Shown here piece by piece: positions 10,770-20,928 of a stretch of DNA of 64,000 bases. The translations under genes and the position numbers were made by a program. The stretch comes from Lycium barbarum (taxonomy: Eukaryota > Streptophyta > Magnoliopsida > Solanales > Solanaceae), in the NCBI RefSeq assembly GCF_019175385.1, contig NC_083346.1, positions 57,565,821 to 57,629,820 on the forward strand, in the 5' to 3' direction. The notes under the pieces are model-generated. The model did not search any database and had not been told where the DNA came from. It was given only the letters and a program-made list of their open reading frames with translations. Position 1 is the stretch's first letter. The number at the start of each line of letters is the position of its first letter.

Positions 10770-13489
10770 TGTCACGACCCAACCGGAGGGCCACGACGGG
10801 CACCCGGTGCTAACCCACCCGGGCACCTCTTATCATAGTTTCACATTTACCTCTAGGTGAGCCGCATAGCTAATTCATACTTTCTACCCATCAATCATAC
10901 CAATCCCATTGGACAACAATACATTTATATCATCATTAATAATTATGCCCATACCAATGTACATAAGCCGACGAGGCTAACAAAATGATATCCAAAATAT
11001 AGGTTGACAAGGCCAAACACATCTAATTATATACACATGTCTACAAGCCTCTAAGGAGAGTATGTCATATCATATAGGCAGGACAGGACCTCGCTATGCC
11101 TATGAATATATACACAAAAGAATAAGTACCAAAGCTTTAGCTCCAAAGGAAATGGAGCTCCGCTATGTAGTCTCTAAGAAATATAGCTATGGATCAAGCC
11201 TGTCTCCCTGGCCACTTGCGGGCATGACGCAGCATCCACAAACAAAAGGACGTCAGTACGAAGAATGTACTGAGTATGTAAAGCATGATCAATATCATTA
11301 TGAAAGAATAATAGACAACATAGAAATAGCATAGGATGAGAGATCATCGTCATAAGCACTTACTTGCTTCTCATAGGGACTTTCCATTTCTAATGCGAGA
11401 TTGTGTACGTACATCTGTATTCGTATCCGTACTCATATCCGTACTCACTTCGTATCCATAGTCGTATTCATATACATATTCTTATTCGTATTTGTATCAT
11501 ATTCGTATTCTTACTCATATCTATATCATATACATATCCATATCATATACATAGCATTTACATAGCATGCCCAACCACGAAGGTTCGGTGTTTCACGTAC
11601 CCGACCATGGCTAGGCTCGGTTATCATAGATACCTGGCCAACCAAGGCTCAGGGTTACACATACCTGGCCCTACCAAGGCTTCAGGGTTATCCGTACCCA
11701 ACTGCAGAGGTGCGCGCGCGCTACATAAATATATATTCTAGCCGGCCATATACGCTCAGTGGTCCATAATAGTCATACATAGACACATATACATAAAATC
11801 TCATAAGAATCTTTAGCATCATTACTATTATCATCGTCATCATTATTATCATCACCATTATCGTTTTTCATTACATCTATCTTTGTAGGATTACTCGTCA
11901 TATGAGGGATCTAGTACAATCGTAACATATCGAGAATCATGAGCTTAGTAGCTTTTTGAAGATAGAATCATTTGGAGGACATCTTAGGCTCATAGAAGAA
12001 TAGATATTTGGCCAAAGAACCATGCCTTATGAAAGAAGGTTTATCCTTACATACCTTTCCGTTTAACTATTTTATCACTTGTACATTCTCCTTCAATGCT
12101 CACGTTTCTTCCTTCATTAGAGTTATACTATCATTAGAAAGTCGATAACTTAACATACATGACTAAAGCTAGAGAGAATTGGACAGCATCTCCTTTATTT
12201 ATACGACTTCCTCCATATCATATATCAACTCCCAAACGTTAATAATACATTCACAATATCATAACAATAGTCTTTATTCATCCACATTATCCATAATTCT
12301 CAATTCACTTCCAATCATCCATATCCATGGTCATAGCACACTATTATATTCACTCATATACAATTTATATCCCATGTTCTTAATGTCATTTATAACATGA
12401 TTATAATCATAACATATTAAGAATCATTACTAAACCCAAACCATTACTCAAAAATGACACTATTCCCACATTCATGACCCATTTTCTATCTCCTTCTACA
12501 ATCCAGGTGTTTTAACTTTAAAATACCTTAAACAACATGGAAAGATCATAAAACGTACCTTAGATGTTGTAGGAATAAGCTTTGGATGGAAATACTTCAC
12601 TTTGAGCAAAACCCTAGTTCATCTCCAATGAAATTTCTTGGCTTGGATGGTCTTTAATGAATTTCTTACCCTTGGTTTGCTTAGTTTGATGAAGTTGATA
12701 ATAAATTTCTCTTGTGTTCTTGTAGATGAAGAATGGAGAGGGTTTCTAGAGAGTTCTTGAAGTGTTGGATGAAAAATGAAATGAAATAATGACTTCGTCC
12801 CTTTTTAATAGCTTGAAATTTGATCTGTCGGGAAAATTATACGGACACTTATACGGTCCATATAAACTTAACCAGTCCGTATAAGTGACCGTGAAATCGC
12901 CCCTTTAATCACTCGATTCTGTGTCCATTATACGGTACTTTATACGGGCCGTATAATTTTATACGATACGTATAACTGACCGTGAAATGACCTCTTCCAT
13001 ATCTCGCCTCTGTGACCATTATATAGCATATTATACGAGCCGTATAATTTTATACGGTCCGTATAAGTGACCGTATAATCTCATCAGTGAGGGACTTCAC
13101 TGTGACAATTTTGTGGTCCATTAAACGGACCGTATAATCGATTGTATAACTCATCTTTTCACTGATCTTGTTCTCGTCACTTGGTGTGATCTCCGATCCT
13201 TATGGAACCTTCTTGACACTTGTTTATCACCTCATTAACAATCTAAGGGATGTTATAAATCTTCTCCAAAACATCTTTAAATCGGCATTAACTCGTTACT
13301 CGTACTTTCTTTTCGATACCTATCGTATGCCTTGCCTTCTCTTGGCAAACTTCCTTCCCCTACCTCGAACGTCTTTGAAATCTTAATTAGGGTCATCAAA
13401 TATCATTCCTTACTTATTGAAATACCGTATACTCATATTCTTTGTTAGCCTATACTGTGGATCAACGGAAAAATTTTCGAGGTGTAACA
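10770..13489 (-). repeat. 5' LTR of element B, complete (2720 bp)
   Basis: Bounded by TGTTACACC (minus-strand start, 13489) and TGACA (10770). It contains a palindrome cluster (12837-13149), a TATA-like CTATTAAAAAGGG just downstream of it, a donor CTAAG|GTACGT (exon end 12559), a GGAGATGCTGTCCAATT block (12174-12203), a second donor AAAG|GTATGT (exon end 12055), a TCAGTAC/GTACTGA stem (11253-11273) and an AGCC-N5-GGCT stem (10966-10978). The acceptor before the second donor is not clear in this family. The pyrimidine-rich TAC/TAT run near 11400-11560 is simple sequence. Confidence 0.9.
12837..13149 (-). promoter_or_regulatory. Palindrome cluster upstream of the TATA-like box in LTR B
   Basis: At least eight copies or half-copies of TATACGGTCCGTATA-type near-palindromes with core ACGG-N-CCGT. 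They lie about 25 bp upstream, on the minus strand, of the TATA-like sequence at 12800-12812. This position suggests an enhancer or protein-binding array in U3; the function is inferred. Confidence 0.55.
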
Positions 13490-14192
13490 CTATCTTACCC
13501 TTCATCTATTTACCACTTCCATAAGTAACCTCTCTTCATTTAAAACCACTAAGACTCTAGATAATTAACTTAAATACAAGGGTAGAAATCATTTACATAC
13601 CTTGAGGGGTCTAAGATTCCAAGGATCAACTTCAACTCCAACTTCCTAAGCTCCATAACTTTGAAGAAACCCTAGAATCAACCTTGTTCTTCACAAGCTC
13701 GGGTTTATGGGGCTCGACTATTTCCAAATATCCGCTAATAATGATATAAACTGTTGGGAGTAAATATACTAGGGTTTTCTCTTACTTGAAAGAGAAAAAA
13801 TGAGAAATAGGGTCCTGGACCACATATTTATACTCGGAACGAAAAATTCCCAGCGGCACAGTTCGACGAGCGGGTCGACGACCTGTCGACGTGTCGATGG
13901 TCCGTCGACCTACGGCTGCAGATTTCAAGGCTGCGGAACCCTGTCGACTCCTCACAACGACGGCCTATCGACGATGACTAGTGCCTGCAGATTTCTCAGA
14001 TTTAGCTCAGATCGCGTCGATTTGATTCGTTCAACTTAAAATCCACTAAATTACCTGGGATACCTGCTGGTACCTATATACACGGGGTAAGACACTTTCT
14101 ATCTCCAAAACTAGGACACGACTCTCAACATCGAAAGCATACCCGACTATGAAAATATAGGTTCTACTATGACGAGAACGAGAGGTGTAATA
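13490..14192 (-). repeat. 3' LTR fragment of element C
   Basis: Aligns with 44885-45598, the start of the C 5' LTR. It begins, in the minus sense, at 14192 with a mutated terminus (TATTAC instead of TGTTAC) and is cut at 13490 by B. A TATAAATA box (13825-13832) and the GTCGAC-rich palindrome cluster (13868-13978) are retained. A PPT lies at 14193-14206. Confidence 0.88.
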
Positions 14193-14229
14193 TTCTCCCC
14201 CCTTAGGAACATCCGTCCTCGAATATTCA
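14193..14229 (-). other. PPT of C with upstream hairpin
   Basis: The minus strand carries a purine run AAGGGGGGGAGAA next to the 3' LTR. Just upstream is ATATTCG-AGGA-CGGATGT, a degenerate version of the hairpin in A, E and F; both changed positions can still pair as G-U in RNA. Confidence 0.75.
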
Positions 14230-14427
14230 AAAAATCACGGGTTATAAAAATTTCGATAGAGTTTCCCCTATAAGTATACTAATCCAACCTGCACACAACA
14301 ATCGAAACGATGCCACACATGGCCACATACTACAACATACAATACCATGGCCTCACACGACCAATCATGATAACTAAAAATGGAATCATACCTGGGGGTG
14401 ATGATGCCTCAGAATGAACCTCCTATA

Positions 14428-17400
14428 CTACGGGTACTTAATATTCATTGCTTCTTTCACTTCCCATGTCATTTCTTCAACATTCTTATTCCTACACAAA
14501 ACTTTAAAGGAAGCTACATTCTTGGTTCGCAAACGACGAACCTGTCTGTCCAATATAGCCACTGGAAGCTCTTCGTATAATAACTTCTCGGTCACCTGGA
14601 TATCATATACTGGTACAACTCTTGAAGGATCTCCAATGCATTTATGAAGCATAGACACATGAAATACCTGATGTACAACCTCTAACTGAGAAGGCAATTC
14701 TAGCTCATATGCCACCTTACCCAAAGTACGAATGATCTTATATGGCCCAATATATCGAGGGCTCAACTTACCCTTCTTGACAAACCTCATCACTCCCTTC
14801 ATTGGCGAAACTTTCAGGAAAACCCAATCGCTTTTCTCAAACTCTAACTTGCGTCGCCAAATATCCGCATAGGATTTCTATCGACTATGAGCCTTTAGCA
14901 ATCTTTCTCGGATTATTTTCACCTTATCAACTGCTCGCTGAATTATGTTTGGGCCTACTAACTGATTCTCCCTGACATCAAACTATCCTATGGGCAATCT
15001 ACATCTCCATCTATATAAGGCCTCATAAGGAGCCATCTGAATACTGGAATGATAACTGTTGTTATATGCAAACTCAATAAGAGGCAAATGGTCATCCCAA
15101 CTGCCTTGAAAATCAAGTGCACAAGCTATAAACATATCCTCGAGGGCCTGTATAGTACGCTCCACTTGTCCATCTGTCTGCTGGTGAAATGCAGTACTAA
15201 GACTCACCTGAGTCCCCAATCAATTCTGAAAAGACTTCCAGAAATTAGCTATGAACTGTGTTCCCCTATCTGAAATAATGGTCGCGGGAACGCCATGAAG
15301 TCCCACAATCTCCTTAAGATAAAGTCTCGTATAATCTTCAGCCGAATAGGTTGTTCTGACAGGCAGGAAGTAAGCTGACTTTATGAGCCTATCAACTACA
15401 ACCCATATGGAATCATACTTCTGCTAGGTACGGGACAAGCCTGTAATGAAATCCATATTAATTACCTCTCATTTCTATGTCGGAATCTCCATAGCCTGCA
15501 ATAGAACTCCGGGCTTCTGGTGTTCTATCTTGACCTGCTGACTATTTTGACACTGGGCGAAAAATTCAGCTATATCTCTGTTCATACCATCCCACCAATA
15601 GACTTCCTTGAGATCGTGATAAATCGTTGTTGAGACTGGATGGATAGAATAGCGAGAATAATGTGCTTCCCCCATAACCAGCTGACGAAGTCCCACAACA
15701 TTAGGAACATATAATCTACCTCGATACCTGAGTACCCCATCACCTGTAATCACAAAGGGTGGCTTTTCTTTCTGAGGTGTCGTATCTTGGTAGTGAACTA
15801 GAATAGGGTCTTCGTACTGACGTTCTTTTATTTCTGCTACCAAAGATGACACCGCTGTGTCTTGAACAGTAACTCCTGCACTACATGAGTCTAACAATCG
15901 AACTCCAAGGCTAGCTAATTGATGAACTTCACAGACCATTTCTCTTTTCTTTAGCTGTACATGTGATAGGCTACCCATGGATCTACCACTAAGGGCATCG
16001 ACTACTACATTAGCTTTCCCAGGATGGTACAGAATATCAACATCATAATCTTTCAGCAACTCTAGCCATCGCCTATGGCATAAATTCAAGTCCTTCAGCT
16101 TAAAGATGCACTGGAGGATCTTATGATCAATATAGATATCAATATGGACACCGTATAAGTAGTTCCTCCACATTTTTAAAGCATGAATCACTGCTGCTAA
16201 TTCAAGATCATGGGTTGGATAATTCTTATTGTGCTTCTTCAGCTGTCTAGAAGCATAAGCAACAACCTTACCATGCTGCATCAATACACAGCCCAAGCCA
16301 ATACCTGAGGCATCACAATAAATCACATAGCCATCTGCTCCTTCTGGAAGAGTCAAAACAGGTGCTAAAGTCAACTTGTCCTTCAACATCTGAAAACTCT
16401 GCTCACAAGCATCTATCCATTGAAACTTAGTTGATTTCTGAGTCATTTTAGTCAACGGGGCTGAAAGAGAAGAATATCCTTCCACGAACCTCCTATAATA
16501 TCCTACTAGACCCAAGAAGCTACGTATCTCCATTGGGGTCGTGGGCCTTGGCTAATTCTTCACGGCCTCAATATTTTGGGCATCTACCCTAATATCTTCA
16601 TCCAAAATAATGTGGCCCGGAAAAGCCACGGAGGTCAACCAGAACTCACACTTGAAAAACTTCGCATATAGCTCTCTCCTTCGAAGAACTCCAAGCTCAG
16701 CTCGTAGATGCTCTGCATGCTCAGCCTCTGATGGTGAATAAACTAGAATATCGTCTATGAACATAATGACGAACAAATCTAGGAAGGGTCTGAATACGCG
16801 ATTCATCAAGTCCATGAATACTGCCGGAGCATTAGTTAGCCCAAAATGACATAACGCAGAACTCATAGTGCCCATATCTAGTCCTGAATGCCATCTTCGG
16901 AATATCTTCTTCGTTCACTCTAACCTGATGTAATCCAGACCTCAAGTCTATTTTCGAGAAGTATTTGATGCCTTGTAATTGGTCAAATAAGTCATCGATC
17001 CTCGGGAGCAGATACTTATTCTTTACAGTCATTTTATTCAGTTGCCTATAATCAATACACATTCGCAAGGAGCCATCTTTCTTTCTTACAAATAATATTG
17101 GTGCTCCCCACGCAATGTACTACGCGTAATAAAGCCCTTCTCAAGCAAATCTTTCAATCGCTCCTTCAATTCCTTCAACTCTGCAGGTGCCATCCTATAA
17201 GGAGGAATAGATATTGGCTGAGTATTTGGCAATAGATCAATGGCAAAATCAATCTCTCGCTCTGGTGGAATGCTTGGAAGATCATCTGGAAACACTTCTA
17301 GAAACTCATTGACCACAGGGACAGACTGAAGGGTCACGACTCTAGTTGCACATTCTGGACCCAAACTAGGTAATAGACATACCCCTTCCTAATCATCTTC

Positions 17401-17758
17401 CTTGCCTTAAGGTAGGAAATAAACCTACCTCTCGACGAAGCAGCATTACCCTTCCACTCTAGAACTGGCTCACCGGGAAACTAAAATCGAACTACCTTTG
17501 TTTTGTAATTGATGTTTGCATAACAAGAAGCCAACCAATCCATACCTATAATAACGTTGAAATCAACCATGTCTAACTCAATCAAATATGCTAGGGTATG
17601 TCGATTGAAGACTATCACTACACAGCCTCAGTATACGCGTCTAGCTATCACTGGGTCACCAACTGGCATAGACACCTCAGACGGCTCGATCGAGTCGGGC
17701 TCTATCCCAAACTTGCCAGCAACAAATGGCATAATATATGATAAAGTGGAACCTGGAT
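14428..17758 (-). pseudogene. pol: pol of element C, decayed
   Basis: Retroelement polyprotein in the order protease remnant, RT, RNase H, integrase and chromodomain-like tail, running from 17758 down to the stop at 14428. RT signatures [18 protein letters not shown] and FIDD, the RNase H YCDAS and the integrase C-terminal [16 protein letters not shown] are legible. A one-base loss near the protease start (about 17757-17762) shifts frame. A second loss near 17105-17110 and a one-base gain near 16850 compensate each other within RT. Several Trp codons have become TAG or TGA (near 16550, 15470 and 15220). It is not functional. Confidence 0.9.
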
Positions 17759-18595
17759 CAATAGTGCATATACATCATGGGAGGAACCTGATAATATACC
17801 TGTAACAACATTCGGAGATGTCTCACGATCCTGTCTACTAGCTAATGCATAAACACGGTGCTGAGGCCCACTCGAGCTAGATGCTCCACTCCCCCCTCTA
17901 CCACGTCCTGCTGGCATCTGAGAAACCTGCCCTAAAGGACGTATTGAGGAAGAAGAACCAGCTATGGATCTCGTAGGCTGAACGATGCCTGTACTAACCG
18001 TTATAGGACACTCCCTCATCTTGTGGCCTGACTGACCACAAGCGTAGCAACCATCCAATCCCAATCGACACTGCCCAGCGTGTAGCCTACCGTACTGAGC
18101 ACACCGTGGCAAAGGTGACCTCACCTGGCCTGACTCTAGTCGGTACAGAGAGGTTGATGCGTTATAGCTCTAACCTGCTCTGGCATAAGAACACCGATCA
18201 AACCTAGGGCCTGAAAACCCCGGAGGTGCACTCCTACAAAATGAAATGGATACTGGGAATGCTGCTATCACCGTCTTCCTCTAAACTCACTAGCCATATC
18301 TAAAGATCTAGCCTTTTTACCATGGCCTCAGTCACCCTCACACTCTATTCCTCGCTGACACTTATGATCTTCCAGATTCTGGGAATACGCCTGTATACGA
18401 CAAATATTCATACCCAGCTGTAGTGCAGCGGTCGTACACTCATCTATCAAATGTGGCCCTAGACCAGCCACAAAATGATGAACTTTGTCCTCCATCTCAG
18501 CCACCATGGCTGGGGCATATCGAGCCAGAGAATCAAAGTGTGCACAATACTCCTGAACACTCATGCTGCCCAGCTCAATACGCAAGAACCAATCT
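17759..18595 (-). pseudogene. gag: gag of element C, 3' part
   Basis: Second half of Gag: SVQEYCAHFDSLARYAPAMV capsid segment, then basic linker, a first Cys motif with its second Cys changed to Tyr (CAQYGRLHAGQC), an intact zinc knuckle CYACGQSGHKMREC (about 18005-18045) and a Gly/Ser/Arg-rich tail. It joins the first half at 42736-43300 across element F. Nucleocapsid zinc knuckles bind the packaged RNA. No usable start remains on this piece. Confidence 0.85.
18591..18595. repeat. TSD AATCT, left copy (element F)
   Basis: AATCT immediately before the LTR start TGTTACATCC. The second copy at 42731-42735 follows a TGACA end, so one insertion event accounts for the whole 24 kb composite (including E). 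Confidence 0.9.
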
Positions 18596-20928
18596 TGTTA
18601 CATCCGACATTTTTGCATATTCGAAAAATTTGAGATAACTTGACTTGTAATGAATAAGGCTATATTTGGACCTTGCTTGGCATGAATGTGTCGGCTATGA
18701 ATACATTGGTGTGGAATTACGAAAGGAGGCCAAGGGCAAAATTGGAATTTTGGGAACTTGTTCCATGAGTTACAATTATTTAGCCAACAATTGGGCTCAA
18801 AACAAAAATAGAAAACAAGGCCCATTTTGAGAGGGGTGGCCGGCCATGGTGAGGCCCAAGCCATGGCCCCTAATCAATTTTTCCATGTGGTGAATTAAGA
18901 TAAGGAACCATATTATATATATGTATCATTATCCTTTAGAGCCTTCAAGAAACTAGAAGAAAGAACCAACCAAAAGAAGAGCAAAAAAATAAGAGACCAT
19001 TCGGCCCTTCCTTGCAAAAATCAAGACCAAGATTTAGCCACCAAGAAATTAAATTCTTCAAGTAAACTTGCCAATTCAAGGGTGCTAAGTAACGTGGAGT
19101 CGTTGTTTCGGACAATCGGTGGTTCGTTTTCTCTAGCTACCAACTTGGGTCAAGTTAAGAAGTGAAGAAGAAATGTGAGTTTGAATCTTGTTTTATGTGT
19201 TATGCATGGTTTGGAGATGTTGTAGTAAGCTAAAAAGGAAGAAATGCATGATAAAAATAATGTGGAAGTTTGGCCGTATGTATGTACATGTTGTATTTTT
19301 ATGATGACTTGAATTCATGTTGGAATCTAGTTGTGGTTATGGTGGAATTTGTATTAGAAATGAAAGTTGAACGAATTAGTGAAAGTTGGAAATTATAAGG
19401 TATGGCCGTGTGGTGCTATGTGTAGGATGGAATATGAATTAAATTCCGTTAGTATGTTAATTGTGTTGTTGTGAAGTGAATGAAAGAATAATGGTTTTTG
19501 TTGTCTTGGAAAAATTGTTGTTAAGTTGTTGTAGGAAGTTATACAACTTTATTGTCACTTATGTAAAAAGGGAAATGAAAGTATTAAGAGGAAAATTATG
19601 GTTGTCATTGATGAAGTTGAAAGATAGAAATATATCATGAACATGTTTGCTAAAAGATTGGAAGTTGTGGGTGAATTATGCTTTTGGTAGGAAACTTGTA
19701 TATTATGCATACTTTATGTATATTTGGTGAAAATGGTATGATATGCCTCCGAAGTATGTTGTAATGACCTTGTTAAGTGATGAATATGAAAATGGTAAGA
19801 TTGATTTGGAAATATAAGGTTGGAATGAAAGTTATTGTGTTATGTCGGAAAGATGGCTAGTTATGCCATATTGTATATTTTGTAGTACTTGTGTTACTGA
19901 TAATGTTGTTGTTGGATTGTTGGGTTGCTGTGTTGATATATTAAGCCGAGCTAAGTCTCGGGGGTGTTATACGTATAGGGGAAATGCTGCCGAAATTTCG
20001 GTAGGCAATAATGTGATTAAGTATGGAATCCTAAAGGCTTGAATTGACAATTGGTAAACTTGACCATTTGTAGATTCTGGACGAAATTGGAAGTGAAGCT
20101 AAGCGAGCATAAAGCGCAACTGAGGTATGTAAAGCCTACCCCTTTATTCTTAGGCATGTTCTGAATGTAATAGGCTCGGCCGCGAGCCTTGAATACGACT
20201 CCATTCCTCGGAATTCGGGATGGAAATCCGCTCCAATTCCTTCAGTACGATTGAAACCATTTCCTTATAAAATGTCTTTAAAGTGAACTTTTGTACGAAA
20301 CTTTCCTAAACGGAGTCGGAATTCTTCCAAATGACTATGGATGACCTCATAAGGTCTATTGTCAGTAACTTACGTATGTCGCCTCGGGTTGGTCCGAGGT
20401 GGGCCCACGAAGCCCCGATACCTCGTGTATGACCTAAATTGCCTTGTTCCTGTCCGTTTTTCAAAAGTAACACCTGGACTATTATTCTGATCATGATATG
20501 ACTATTTTTATATAAATCCTACGAAATGGTTCTGATCTCTGGAAATCTGGTTTCGGTGATAATCTGTCGTGCCTTCCCAAGTAGGATATAGGCGTGTATT
20601 ATGAACACTGTCCGAATACTCTGATTTGACTCGCCATATGGCCTACCTCAATTTGATCGGGTTTGTATAATGATCTGTATGTATGTGGTTTCTCATTAAT
20701 CAGTTCGTGCATGTGCTATGATCCCTTTCACCGGATCCCGGGCCGGTTTATATCGTGCGGATGGGCCACCGAGTCCCTTGTCGGGGGTCGGGTCCCATGT
20801 ATGAATTCCGAAGTATGATGTGTCCGGTTCCGGGGTACTGTGGTATATGTCGTTCCTGGTTACAGTGTATATGTTACGAAGTATGATGTGTCCGGTTTCC
20901 CGGCGTGTGATCTGTCCCCGGGGTTACC
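18596..20928 (+). repeat. LTR1 of element F, left part
   Basis: Aligns with 35986-38319. It is interrupted after GGGGTTACC by E and resumes at 32285. It contains a TATATATA stretch near 18910, the donor region near 19174, the conserved block at 19974-20004 and the mini-exon with GAG|GTATGT near 20124. No coding sequence. Confidence 0.92.
20924..20928. repeat. TSD TTACC, left copy (element E)
   Basis: Directly precedes the E LTR start TGTTATGTCCCG. The right copy is 32280-32284. The uninterrupted site is preserved in LTR2 of F as GGGGTTACCGTGG near 38310, which confirms the insertion. Confidence 0.95.

Larger units (their letters stand above)
9617..13489 (-). mobile_element. Element B: minus-strand Ty3/gypsy element, only 5' LTR and part of gag in window
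   Basis: Reads right to left: 5' LTR 13489-10770, PBS 10765-10754, gag from 10560 down to 9617, where element A is inserted. The rest of B lies left of the window. The LTR start TGTTACACCTCG at 13489 abuts a fragment of the C 3' LTR, so B is inserted in C; its right flank on the plus strand is CTATC. Confidence 0.88.
13490..18595 (-). mobile_element. Element C, 3' piece (3' LTR fragment, pol, gag 3' part)
   Basis: Left half of one minus-strand Ty3/gypsy element whose other half lies at 42731-45598. Gag breaks here after the RRARAD signature and resumes on the other side of F. The duplicated AATCT (18591-18595 and 42731-42735) shows that F was inserted at this point. At its left end the 3' LTR is cut by B. 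The element is old: it has many stops and several frameshifts. Confidence 0.9.

Noticed and set aside
12837..13149. CRISPR-like array of short palindromic repeats
   Set aside because: Repeats are irregularly spaced and vary in length and sequence, there are no uniform spacers or cas genes, and the DNA is plant LTR.
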